Assembly: GCA_017578085.1 (NCBI GenBank) | Contig: PKQR01000111.1 | Location: 1-7,605, forward strand | Reading direction: 5' to 3' | Length of the DNA: 7,605 nt | From: Bacillota bacterium | GTDB taxonomy: Bacteria > Bacillota > Limnochordia > Limnochordales > ZCTH02-B6 | In this document: in pieces, positions 1-6,275 of the stretch | How positions within the stretch are numbered: the first letter of the stretch is position 1 | How the letters are laid out: every line of letters begins with the position of its first letter | Position numbers and translations under genes: made by a program | The notes under the pieces: model-generated | What the model saw: only the letters and a program-made list of their open reading frames with translations | Database searches by the model: none | Told to the model about the DNA's origin: nothing

Positions 1-642
1 GGCCGCTTGGGCCGGCCCGCCGGGTTGGGCGTGGGGGTGCCTGCCCGCCGCTGCTGCCACCGGCGGCTTTTCCGCGGCCGGCTTCACCTCCGGCATCAGC
101 CATCCGGCGAGGCAGCCCGCCGTCCCCAGGACCAGGAGCAGGCCCGCTGCGCCTACGGGGCCCGCGGCGGCAAAGAGCACTCCGGTGACGGCCGGGCCGG
201 CGACGGCGCCGCAGCCTTCCACCACGTTGAGCATGCCGAAACGGCCGGCGCGGGTCCCGTGGTCCCACCACGTGAGGTACGTCCGGATGCCGGGCCAAAA
301 GGCCGCGCGGGCGGAGCCAAAAAACGCCTGGGCCAGGACGATGGCGACCAGGGGCGCAAGCCACCGGAGGGCCGCGGTCAACAGCAGCACGCCACCGGCG
401 CCCATGCTGGCCACACCCAGCGCTGTCACCAGCCGGGCCCCGTGCCGGTCGACCAAGAGGCCGGCGGGCATCCGCAAGAGAAGCATCAGCAAACCGGGGA
501 CCGACGCCACGGCGCCGAGCACCACGGGACCCAGCCCCTCCCGGGCCGCGTAGAGGGGGATGACGACGACGGAGACGTACTGGGCCATCGTATAGGCTGC
601 CACGCAGCCGTAAACCCATAGGGGGGTCCGGCGAGCCGCCAT
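1..642 (-). CDS. MFS transporter, N-terminal part (runs off the left edge)
   Basis: The minus strand reads open from an ATG at 642 to the left edge, giving 214 codons with no stop. It therefore covers only the N-terminal half of a typical transporter of about 400 residues. The protein starts MAARRTPLWVYG and has about six hydrophobic segments (roughly residues 8-30, 38-60, 71-90, 96-114, 137-160, 163-183). Between helices 2 and 3 lies a good major facilitator motif A, GLLVDRHGAR at 61-70. After helix 6 comes an Ala/Pro/Gly-rich stretch (about 185-214) that fits the central cytoplasmic loop. The substrate cannot be told; drug or metabolite efflux is common for this type. GTG codons at 651 and 654 are in frame and could also start it; a GAAGG sequence lies just upstream of these, while GGTGA lies 5 bases before the ATG. 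It is divergent from the YlbF-family gene. The family call is firm; the start is less so. Confidence 0.88.
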   Translation of the reverse strand, partial: MAARRTPLWVYGCVAAYTMAQYVSVVVIPLYAAREGLGPVVLGAVASVPGLLMLLLRMPAGLLVDRHGARLVTALGVASMGAGGVLLLTAALRWLAPLVAIVLAQAFFGSARAAFWPGIRTYLTWWDHGTRAGRFGMLNVVEGCGAVAGPAVTGVLFAAAGPVGAAGLLLVLGTAGCLAGWLMPEVKPAAEKPPVAAAAGRHPHAQPGGPAQAA

Positions 643-687
643 CGGGTTCACCACACCTTCTTCTAAAATACTTTGACATGGATCCGG

Positions 688-715
688 GCGCTTCCTGGCA
701 GAAAGAGCCAGGCGC
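688..715. repeat. Inverted repeat in the divergent spacer upstream of the MFS and YlbF genes
   Basis: CCTGGC at 694-699 and GCCAGG at 707-712 form a perfect 6-bp stem around the loop AGAAAGA. A further GCG (688-690) / CGC (713-715) can pair if CTT bulges out. There is no T-run on either side, so it is not a convincing terminator. It lies in the 183-base spacer between two divergent genes, where it could be an operator or simply a leader hairpin. The rest of the spacer holds an AT-rich patch at about 660-680 but no promoter I would defend. Confidence 0.3.
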
Positions 716-825
716 TGCAGGGGCCCTCCATGGGAGCTAATGGCCAGCGGCGGGACCGGTAGCGCTTGATCTCGGCCAAAGCCGGTGATACAACGGACTC
801 GAACGGCACAGGGGGGAGAGCCGCG

Positions 826-1308
826 ATGGAACGGCACTTGGCGGCGAAGGCCGCGGAGCTGGCCGCGGCCATCAAGGAAACGGAAGTCTACAAAGAATGG
901 GTCAAGGCCAGGGAGGAGTTGGAGGCGCATCACGCGGCGCAGGTCATGCTGCGCAACCTGCAGGCGCTCCAGGCCGAGCTCATGCGCAAGGCGCAGGCGG
1001 GGGAGCCCATCTCGCAGGCCGAGGAGGAGCACTGGCAGCGCACCCTGGAGACGGTGTCCTTCAACCCTTACGTGCGCGCCGTCCTGGAAACCGACCTGGC
1101 CCTGGCGCAGCTCTTGGCCGGGGTGTACCAGATGATCCTCACGGAGCTCGGCGTTGATGCCGCTGAGGCGGCGTTCCCGTCCGCCGTCCAGCCCGCCGCA
1201 CCGGCAGCGGGACAGGGCTTGGGACCGGCGCCGGGGCAAGGTACCCAACCTGCTCCGGAGCCGGAGCCGCCGAGGAAAAGCCGCTTGTGGGTGCCCGGCC
1301 AGCCGTAG
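826..1308 (+). CDS. YlbF/YmcA-family regulator with proline-rich C-terminal tail
   Basis: This is a 160-residue soluble protein. Residues 1-112 are charged and almost all helical, with the spacing typical of the YlbF/YmcA (Com_YlbF) family: an N-terminal AAELAAAIKETEVYKEW helix, a central helical region with Q/E/K repeats, then SFNPYVRAVLETDLALAQLL (78-97), which matches the family's 'NP-x-V-x-x-(Y/V)-L' region. In Bacillus subtilis, YlbF and YmcA act with YaaT as a cytoplasmic complex that directs RNase Y to certain mRNAs and affects competence, sporulation and biofilm formation. Residues 113-160 are a low-complexity Ala/Pro/Gln/Glu tail that is probably disordered. No cysteine occurs anywhere. 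The ATG at 826 is chosen because GGGGGGAG (811-818) sits 7 bases before it; an in-frame TTG at 766 has no comparable ribosome site. It cannot be assigned to YlbF rather than YmcA or YheA from sequence alone. Confidence 0.8.
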   Translation: MERHLAAKAAELAAAIKETEVYKEWVKAREELEAHHAAQVMLRNLQALQAELMRKAQAGEPISQAEEEHWQRTLETVSFNPYVRAVLETDLALAQLLAGVYQMILTELGVDAAEAAFPSAVQPAAPAAGQGLGPAPGQGTQPAPEPEPPRKSRLWVPGQP

Positions 1309-1309
1309 C

Positions 1310-1342
1310 GCGGGGCGCCCCTGCCCGGTGCGGGCGTCCCGC
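1310..1342. terminator. Hairpin between convergent genes, possible bidirectional terminator
   Basis: GCGGGGCGCCC (1310-1320) pairs with GGGCGTCCCGC (1332-1342), an 11-bp stem with one G-U pair around an 11-base loop. It begins one base after the YlbF-family stop codon and lies 17 bases beyond the stop of the convergent yqhV-like gene. Position and strength suit a shared transcription end. No T-tract follows on either strand, so it is not a textbook intrinsic terminator; it may act with Rho or protect 3' ends. Confidence 0.45.
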
Positions 1343-1359
1343 CGCGAGGGCAGACCGGG

Positions 1360-1629
1360 TCACCGCCGGGCACTCAGGATGACCAGCACTACCCCAAGGC
1401 CGAGCAAGGCGAGGCGCGCGAGCGGGATCTTGCCCGCCAGCCCCGCGACACCCAAGAGGGTCACGGTGACCAGCACCAGCGGCCCCACCATCCCCAAGGC
1501 GGCGTTGATCTGCACCGCCGCATCCAGCCGGCCCAAGCGCAGCATCAAGAGAGCGGCGGCCAGTTCGATGGCTGACGAGATCATGCGCACGACGGCCATC
1601 GTGCGCACCAGGCCCGCGTCGTCGCCCAC
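1360..1629 (-). CDS. yqhV: YqhV-like small membrane protein (DUF2619 family)
   Basis: This is an 89-residue integral membrane protein with three hydrophobic segments at about residues 12-30, 43-66 and 69-86. The pattern VRMISSAIELAAALLML, then INAALGMVGPLVL, then LARLALLGLGVVLVI closely follows B. subtilis YqhV as I remember it (R-V-x-S-S-x-I-E-L-x-A-A near the start, N-x-x-L-x-x-V-G-P-L in the middle, a hydrophobic C-terminal helix). The function of this family is unknown. In B. subtilis the gene lies next to the spoIIIA sporulation operon; here it stands alone between a YlbF-family gene and trpB. The GTG start at 1629 is preceded by an AGGGAAAGGGGGG ribosome site 6 bases away. A later in-frame ATG (residue 11) is possible but would clip the helix. 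The reading frame stays open upstream through the antisense of trpB, which I read as a GC-rich shadow and not part of this gene. Confidence 0.82.
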   Translation of the reverse strand: MGDDAGLVRTMAVVRMISSAIELAAALLMLRLGRLDAAVQINAALGMVGPLVLVTVTLLGVAGLAGKIPLARLALLGLGVVLVILSARR

Positions 1630-1665
1630 AGCCGGCCCCCCTTTCCCTGAATCGTATGTGGCAGG

Positions 1666-1690
1666 CGTTCCCGGTAGGCTTCCGGGAGCG
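1666..1690. promoter_or_regulatory. Hairpin 1 in the trpB / yqhV divergent spacer
   Basis: CGTTCCCGG (1666-1674) pairs with CCGGGAGCG (1682-1690), a 9-bp stem with one T-G wobble around the 7-base loop TAGGCTT. It lies in the 150-base spacer between the divergent yqhV and trpB starts. No T-run follows on either strand. It could be an operator-like inverted repeat or part of the trpB 5' leader. No promoter hexamers stand out nearby, so its role is open. Confidence 0.35.
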
Positions 1691-1733
1691 ACCAGGGCAG
1701 GAGAGGCGGCGGGGCTGGCGAATGAGTTCCGCA

Positions 1734-1754
1734 TGCGGCCGAAAAGCGGCCGCA
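1734..1754 (+). promoter_or_regulatory. Hairpin 2, just upstream of the trpB ribosome site
   Basis: TGCGGCCG (1734-1741) and CGGCCGCA (1747-1754) form a perfect 8-bp stem with the loop AAAAG. It ends 9 bases before the purine-rich ribosome-binding stretch of trpB (1764-1774). A stable hairpin this close could affect ribosome access or protect the 5' end of the mRNA. No T-box sequence, Trp-rich leader peptide or recognised riboswitch is visible around it. Confidence 0.4.
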
Positions 1755-1779
1755 AAGAGAAGAGAGGAGCGGAGACGAG

Positions 1780-3132
1780 TTGAGCGACGTTAAGATTGTG
1801 CTGCCCGAGAGCGAGATCCCGCGGCAGTGGTACAACATCGTGGCGGACCTGCCGACGCCGCCAAGGCCGCCGCTGCACCCGGTCACCAAGCAGCCGCTGC
1901 GGCCTGAAGATCTCGCTCCCCTGTTCCCGATGGCCCTCATCGAGCAGGAGGCCAGCGGGCAGCGCTGGGTCGACATCCCCGAGGAGATCCTGAATATCTA
2001 TCGGCTGTGGCGGCCGACCCCGCTGTACCGGGCTCGCCGCCTCGAAGAGGCCTTGGGGACGCCGGCCAAGATCTACTACAAGTACGAAGGGGTCAGCCCC
2101 GCGGGCAGCCACAAGCCCAACACCGCTGTGGTGCAGGCCTACTACAACAAGCGCGAAGGCGTGCGCCGCCTGGCCACGGAGACCGGCGCGGGGCAGTGGG
2201 GCAGCGCCCTCAGCCTCGCCTGCCGGCTGTTTGGGCTGGAATGCACCGTCTACATGGTCAAGATCAGCTACCAGCAGAAGCCTTACCGGCGCTTGCTGAT
2301 GCAGGTATGGGGCGCGGAGGTCATCGCCAGCCCCAGCGACCGCACGGAAGCCGGCCGCCGCATCCTGGCCGAGAACCCGGAATCCCTGGGCAGCCTCGGG
2401 ATTGCCATCAGCGAGGCGGTGGAGGACGCGGCCACCCACGACGACACCAAGTACGCCCTCGGCAGCGTGCTCAACCACGTGCTGCTGCACCAGACCGTCA
2501 TTGGCCTGGAGGCCAAGAAGCAGCTGGCGCTGGTGGGCGACTACCCCGACGTGGTCATCGGCTGCCACGGCGGGGGCAGCAACTTTGGCGGCCTCGCGTT
2601 CCCGTTTGTGGCCGACCGCATCGCCGGCCGCGACGTGCGGGCCATCGCCGTGGAGCCGGCCGCCTGCCCGAGCCTGACCCGGGGACCGGCCGCGTACGAC
2701 TTCGGCGACACCGCGCAGATGACGCCGCTGCTTTATATGAACACCCTTGGCCACCGCTTCATGCCGCCTGGTATACACGCGGGCGGCCTGCGCTACCACG
2801 GGGCGGCGCCCCTGGTCAGCCACGCCTACGAGCTCGGGCTCATCGAGGCCAGGGCGTACCCGCAGCGGTCCGTCTTTGAGGCCGCCGTCCAGTTTGCCCG
2901 GACGGAGGGCATACTGCCGGCGCCCGAGTCGGCTCACGCGGTGCGGGCCGCGATCGACGAGGCGCTCAAGGCCAAGGAAGAGGGCAAGCCGCGGACGATC
3001 CTGTTTGGCCTGAGCGGCCACGGCCACTTCGACCTGGCCGCCTACGACGCGTACCTGTCCGGCCAACTGGAGGACTACGAGCTGCCGGATGAAGTCATCC
3101 AACGGGCCCTGGCGGAGCTGCCCCGCGTCTAA
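1780..3132 (+). CDS. trpB: Tryptophan synthase beta chain, TrpB2 type (PLP enzyme)
   Basis: This is a 450-residue cytoplasmic PLP enzyme that joins indole with serine (or, as reported for some TrpB2 enzymes, O-phosphoserine) to make tryptophan. The TrpB2 class is longer than the ordinary TrpB of about 400 residues and has an extended N-terminus, seen here as SEIPRQWYNIVADLP (11-25). Landmarks in order are RPTPLYRARRLEE (78-90); SPAGSHKPNTA with the Schiff-base lysine K112; ETGAGQWGSA with the likely catalytic E134; the PLP-phosphate loop CHGGGSNFGG (262-271); MPPGIHAGGLRYHG (328-341); EGILPAPESAHA (376-387); and LSGHGHFD (411-418). All key residues are present. The start is TTG at 1780, with GAGGAG 10 bases and GGAG 5 bases upstream. 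No trpA or other trp gene is in the window, which fits an indole-salvage or stand-alone role. Its own terminator follows at 3159. Confidence 0.95.
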   Translation: MSDVKIVLPESEIPRQWYNIVADLPTPPRPPLHPVTKQPLRPEDLAPLFPMALIEQEASGQRWVDIPEEILNIYRLWRPTPLYRARRLEEALGTPAKIYYKYEGVSPAGSHKPNTAVVQAYYNKREGVRRLATETGAGQWGSALSLACRLFGLECTVYMVKISYQQKPYRRLLMQVWGAEVIASPSDRTEAGRRILAENPESLGSLGIAISEAVEDAATHDDTKYALGSVLNHVLLHQTVIGLEAKKQLALVGDYPDVVIGCHGGGSNFGGLAFPFVADRIAGRDVRAIAVEPAACPSLTRGPAAYDFGDTAQMTPLLYMNTLGHRFMPPGIHAGGLRYHGAAPLVSHAYELGLIEARAYPQRSVFEAAVQFARTEGILPAPESAHAVRAAIDEALKAKEEGKPRTILFGLSGHGHFDLAAYDAYLSGQLEDYELPDEVIQRALAELPRV

Positions 3133-3158
3133 GGGCGCGCCGGTCGGCAAGAGGATAC

Positions 3159-3187
3159 AAGGGGGTCCGGGCGGACCCCCTTTGTCA
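3159..3187 (+). terminator. Intrinsic terminator after trpB
   Basis: AAGGGGGTCC (3159-3168) and GGACCCCCTT (3173-3182) make a perfect 10-bp stem with a GGGC loop, followed by a short TTTGT run. It starts 26 bases after the trpB stop codon. This is the best Rho-independent terminator in the window and suggests that trpB and glyA are separate transcripts. The T-run is short, so some read-through is possible. The 113 bases from here to glyA are very GC-rich, and I see no defensible promoter in them. Confidence 0.82.
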
Positions 3188-3296
3188 TAGCGCCGGGGCG
3201 CCTGCGCCCGCCCCTCGCCGGTCCTGCCACGGGGTCGCTGGTCGGCAGCGCGGGCCGCCGGGACCCGGCTGCAAGGAAGAAAGGAGCCGTACGGAG

Positions 3297-4544
3297 ATGT
3301 TGGAGGTCCTCAGGGCCGTCGATCCGGAGATCGCCGACGCCATCGAGGCGGAGCGCCGGCGCCAGAACACGCACATCGAACTCATCGCCTCGGAAAACTT
3401 CGTCAGCGAAGCGGTGCTGGCCGCGCAAGGGTCGGTGCTGACCAACAAGTACGCCGAAGGGTACCCCGGCAAGCGCTACTACGGCGGCTGCGAGTTTGTG
3501 GACGTGGCCGAGCGGCTGGCCATCGAGCGGGCCAAGGAGCTCTTCGGCGCCGAGCACGTCAACGTCCAGCCCCACTCGGGTTCCCAGGCCAACCAGGCCG
3601 TCTACTTCGCCGCCCTGGAGCCCGGCGACACCGTGATGGGCATGGCGTTGCCCCACGGCGGGCACCTCACCCACGGTCACCCCATCAACCTGTCGGGCCG
3701 GCTGTACCGGTTTGTGGAGTACGGGGTCGACCGGGAAACCGAGCAGATTGACTACGACGCCTTGGAGGCCCAGGCGCGGGAGGTCCGGCCCAAGATGATC
3801 GTGGCCGGCGCCAGCGCCTACCCGCGCATCATCGACTTTGCCCGGCTGCGGCAGATCTGCGACGCGGTCGGGGCGCTGCTCTTTGTGGACATGGCCCACA
3901 TCGCGGGCCTGGTGGCCGCAGGCCTGCACCCGAGCCCGATCCCTTACGCCGATTTCGTGACCACCACCACCCACAAGACGCTGCGGGGGCCGCGGGGCGG
4001 GCTCATCTTCTGCAAGGAGCGGTACGCCAAGGACATCGACCGGGCCGTATTCCCGGGCGTGCAGGGCGGGCCCTTGATGCACGTCATCGCCGCCAAGGCG
4101 GTCGCCTTGAAGGAGGCACTCACCCCCGAGTTCCGGGCGTACCAGCAGCAGATCGTCAAGAACGCCCAGGCGCTGGCCGAGGCGCTCAAGGCCCGCGGTT
4201 TCCGCCTGGTCTCCGGCGGCACCGACAACCACCTGATGCTGGTGGACGTCAAGTCGTCCCGGGGGCTCACGGGCAAGCAGGCGGAGACGCTGCTGGACGA
4301 GGTCGGGATCACGGTCAACAAGAACACGATCCCCTTTGACACGGAGAAACCGGCTGTGGGCAGCGGCCTGCGGCTGGGCACGCCGGCGGTGACGACCCGC
4401 GGCATGAAGGAAGCCGAGATGGAGGAGATTGCGGACATCATCGACCGGGTGCTGTCGCACCCTGGCGATGAGATCGTCCGGCAGGAGGCCCGCGAGCGGG
4501 TGGCCCGCCTGTGCGCGGCGTACCCGCTTTATGGAGGCGTGTAG
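3297..4544 (+). CDS. glyA: Serine hydroxymethyltransferase
   Basis: A complete 415-residue protein, the usual bacterial length. It is a cytoplasmic PLP enzyme that converts serine and tetrahydrofolate to glycine and 5,10-methylene-tetrahydrofolate, the main supply of one-carbon units. Visible landmarks are the N-terminal HIELIASENFVSEAV (26-40); the dimer-interface and catalytic stretch NKYAEGYPGKRYYGG (50-64) containing E54; SGSQAN (94-99) of the PLP pocket; HGGHLTHG (120-127); VDMAHIAGL with D198 and H201; the signature TTTTHKTLRGPRGG (222-235) with Schiff-base lysine K227; and GLRLGTPA with the carboxylate-binding R359. No key residue is missing. The ATG at 3297 follows AAGGAG (3281-3286) with 10 bases between. 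Hairpins upstream (3159) and downstream (4568) suggest it is mainly transcribed on its own. No purine riboswitch, glycine riboswitch or PurR-like site is recognisable upstream. Confidence 0.98.
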   Translation: MLEVLRAVDPEIADAIEAERRRQNTHIELIASENFVSEAVLAAQGSVLTNKYAEGYPGKRYYGGCEFVDVAERLAIERAKELFGAEHVNVQPHSGSQANQAVYFAALEPGDTVMGMALPHGGHLTHGHPINLSGRLYRFVEYGVDRETEQIDYDALEAQAREVRPKMIVAGASAYPRIIDFARLRQICDAVGALLFVDMAHIAGLVAAGLHPSPIPYADFVTTTTHKTLRGPRGGLIFCKERYAKDIDRAVFPGVQGGPLMHVIAAKAVALKEALTPEFRAYQQQIVKNAQALAEALKARGFRLVSGGTDNHLMLVDVKSSRGLTGKQAETLLDEVGITVNKNTIPFDTEKPAVGSGLRLGTPAVTTRGMKEAEMEEIADIIDRVLSHPGDEIVRQEARERVARLCAAYPLYGGV

Positions 4545-4567
4545 GGCAAGAGGCTGACGGAGCGCCC

Positions 4568-4591
4568 GCCCCGCCGGCGACGGCGGGGCTT
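4568..4591 (+). terminator. Strong hairpin after glyA, probable terminator
   Basis: GCCCCGCCG (4568-4576) and CGGCGGGGC (4581-4589) form a perfect 9-bp GC stem with a GCGA (GNRA-type) tetraloop, followed by only TT. It lies 23 bases after the glyA stop and 38 bases before the next start. The position suits a terminator. The missing T-run makes partial read-through into the MFS gene likely, and it could instead be an mRNA-stabilising stem. Confidence 0.55.
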
Positions 4592-4629
4592 GCCAACGGA
4601 TCGGCCAGACGGTTTCTAGAACGAGGTCG

Positions 4630-6168
4630 GTGACCAGGTTGGCGGCCAGGTTGTCCCCTGAAGTGGCCCGAGCCGCGATGCGGGCCAGCGCTCTGGAAGG
4701 CGCGTTTGCCAGCGCCAGCGACAACGCCGGGACGTCGTACGTTCCCCTCTACGGGCATTCCCTGGGCGCGACGCCTGCGCAGATCGGGCTCCTGGTAGCG
4801 CTGCCCAACCTGCTCACCAACGTCCTGCAGGTGCCGTGGGCGCTATTGACCGAGCGCCTGGGGCGCCGCAAGCAGATCATGATGCTTGGCGCCGTGGGCG
4901 GCCGGCTCCTGTGGCTGCCCTTGGCGCTCTTGCCTTGGATCGCCCCGTCGCCTAAGGCCGCGGTGCTGGTGCTCATGATCGCCGTTTCCCTGCGGGCCGC
5001 CGTGGCGGGCATGGCGACGCCCGCGTGGACGTCCCTCATGGCGGACCTGGTGCCGCGGCAGGTGCGGGGCGTTTACTTTGCCAACCGCAACCTGCTGGTC
5101 AATCTCGCGGGCTTCGCCGCAACGCTTTTGGCCGGTTTCCTGGTGCGGGTGGGCGGGGAGCCGGGCGGCTACCAGCTGGTGTACGCTTTCGCCGTCGCCG
5201 CCGGGATCGCGGCCGGCGTCTACATGGCCCAGATGCCCGATCTGCCCTGGCAGGGCGCCCCTGCGGGCCAGGGCGCGGCACATCCTGGTGAAGCCCGGGA
5301 GGGGCCGGTTCCTCCCGCCGCGGCAACCCGCGGCGCCCGCGCCCGGTGGCTGAGGCTTCTGGCGGTGTTCCGGCAGGAGCCGGTCTTTACGCGGTACTGC
5401 TACACCGCCTTCCTGTGGACTTGGGCCGTCAACCTGCCCGCACCCCTGTACGCGGTGTACCTCGTCCGGGACCTGGGCGGCCCTGAGGCCATGTGGGGGC
5501 TCGTGACCGCGGCCAACTTCCTTTGCACCGTCATCGCCCAGCGTTACTGGGGGTTCCTCTCCCAGCAGCTGGGGGAGAAGCGGATCATGCTGCTCTCCGG
5601 TGCCGGCGCCAGCATTCTGCCCGTACTGTGGCTGGGGCTGCCGGTGCCCGCGCTGGCCATCGCGGCCAACGGCTTGGGCGGCTTTGTCTGGGCCGGCTAC
5701 AACCTGGCCAGCTTCAACCTGCTCTTGGCGCTGGCGCCGCCCGCGCGCCGCACGACCTACGTGGCCATCTACAATAGCACCATCGGGCTGGGCCAAGCCC
5801 TCGGGCCGCTTTTGGGCGGGTACATCGCGGACGCGGCCGGCATCCCGCTGGTGTTTGTCTTGTCCACAGTGTTCCGGGCGGTGGGCTTGTGGCTGTTTAG
5901 CCGCGCTGTGGACACGCCGATGCCGGCCATGACCGCCGCCGACTTGCTGCCCCTGTGGATCAAGTGGTGGCGGCAGCAGGGCACCCGGGCCGTTCTTGCC
6001 CGGCTGCGCCCGTCGCTGCGCCGCCGGCCCCGGCACCGCGGGAGCGCCGGGCGACGGGACGCGGGGCGGCCCGCCGGCGCTGGACGACCGGGGGACGCCC
6101 GGGCGGTGGAGCCCGCTGGTCGGCCGGGGGACCGGGGGAGGACGCTGCCCGGCGGCCCGGCGGGATGA
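4630..6168 (+). CDS. MFS transporter with an Arg/Gly/Pro-rich C-terminal tail
   Basis: A 512-residue inner-membrane protein with about twelve hydrophobic segments in two six-helix halves (roughly 22-200 and 254-426). Each half has a motif A-like loop between its second and third helix: LLTERLGRRKQIM (72-84) and GFLSQQLGEKRIM (308-320). The second resembles the repeat of the first, as expected for the major facilitator superfamily. A hydrophilic loop at 201-245 joins the halves. The substrate is unknown. Helix 12 ends near 425; an amphipathic stretch with LWIKWWRQQ follows, and then residues 457-512 are low-complexity Arg/Gly/Ala/Pro, unusual for the family. The start is uncertain: GTG at 4630 has GAGGT only 2 bases upstream, while TTG codons at 4639 and 4651 and ATG at 4678 are in frame; all keep the membrane part intact. 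It lies 85 bases after glyA, across a hairpin. Confidence 0.88.
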   Translation: MTRLAARLSPEVARAAMRASALEGAFASASDNAGTSYVPLYGHSLGATPAQIGLLVALPNLLTNVLQVPWALLTERLGRRKQIMMLGAVGGRLLWLPLALLPWIAPSPKAAVLVLMIAVSLRAAVAGMATPAWTSLMADLVPRQVRGVYFANRNLLVNLAGFAATLLAGFLVRVGGEPGGYQLVYAFAVAAGIAAGVYMAQMPDLPWQGAPAGQGAAHPGEAREGPVPPAAATRGARARWLRLLAVFRQEPVFTRYCYTAFLWTWAVNLPAPLYAVYLVRDLGGPEAMWGLVTAANFLCTVIAQRYWGFLSQQLGEKRIMLLSGAGASILPVLWLGLPVPALAIAANGLGGFVWAGYNLASFNLLLALAPPARRTTYVAIYNSTIGLGQALGPLLGGYIADAAGIPLVFVLSTVFRAVGLWLFSRAVDTPMPAMTAADLLPLWIKWWRQQGTRAVLARLRPSLRRRPRHRGSAGRRDAGRPAGAGRPGDARAVEPAGRPGDRGRTLPGGPAG

Positions 6169-6176
6169 AGCGCGCC

Positions 6177-6205
6177 TTGACGGGTCATGCCTTTGTTGTT
6201 ACGGT
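6177..6205 (+). promoter_or_regulatory. Probable sigma-A promoter for serS
   Basis: TTGACG (6177-6182, five of six bases matching TTGACA) is followed after 17 bases by TACGGT (6200-6205, three of six matching TATAAT), with a TG one base before it (6197-6198) as in an extended -10 element. It sits in a locally less GC-rich stretch right after the MFS stop. Transcription would start near 6212, giving a serS leader of about 118 bases. This is inferred from sequence match only. Confidence 0.42.
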
Positions 6206-6219
6206 GATCCCGTAAGCGA

Positions 6220-6275
6220 GCGCAAGCGTCGGCTTGGGCGCAAGCTTATTCTCGAGCGCGCGAGCTCAAGCTCAA
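6220..6275 (+). promoter_or_regulatory. serS leader with short repeats and alternative stems
   Basis: GCGCAAGC occurs at 6220-6227 and again at 6238-6245. Between them GCTTG (6232-6236) can pair with either the upstream CAAGC (6223-6227, loop GTCG) or the downstream CAAGC (6241-6245, loop GGCG); the two 5-bp hairpins exclude each other. A third CAAGC lies at 6267-6271, inside a tandem AGCTCA repeat (6263-6274). This part of the serS leader is thus unusually repetitive and could fold in two ways. The conserved T-box sequence (AGGGTGG-N-ACCGCG) found in many Bacillota synthetase leaders is absent, and no T-rich terminator precedes the gene. The regulatory role is inference. Confidence 0.3.

Noticed and set aside
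7..621. A 204-codon plus-strand open frame at the left edge
   Set aside because: The translation is Arg/Gly/His-rich low complexity, whereas the minus strand encodes a clean MFS N-terminus with helices and motif A.
673..678. TTGACA as a -35 element for the YlbF-family gene
   Set aside because: No acceptable -10 hexamer lies 15-19 bases downstream; the region there reads as part of the CCTGGC hairpin.
1360..3150. A 596-codon minus-strand open frame that joins the yqhV-like gene to the antisense of trpB
   Set aside because: Only the last 89 codons look like a protein family. The rest is the GC-biased complement of a clearly real trpB, has no family motifs, and the good ribosome site is at the 1629 start.
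3129..4724. A 531-codon minus-strand open frame opposite glyA
   Set aside because: glyA is beyond doubt, and the antisense translation is rich in Arg, Gly, Val and His without domain features; this is typical of high-GC shadow frames.
4843..6036. A 397-codon minus-strand open frame opposite the second MFS gene
   Set aside because: It is the complement of a gene with clear membrane segments and MFS motifs; the antisense product is a hydrophilic Gly/Arg/Gln-rich sequence with no motif.
6242..6267. A dense set of common restriction-site palindromes (AAGCTT, CTCGAG, GAGCTC), suggesting vector or linker sequence
   Set aside because: The sites are embedded in a repetitive natural-looking leader that flows into serS with a proper ribosome site; no vector backbone or cloning array is visible.
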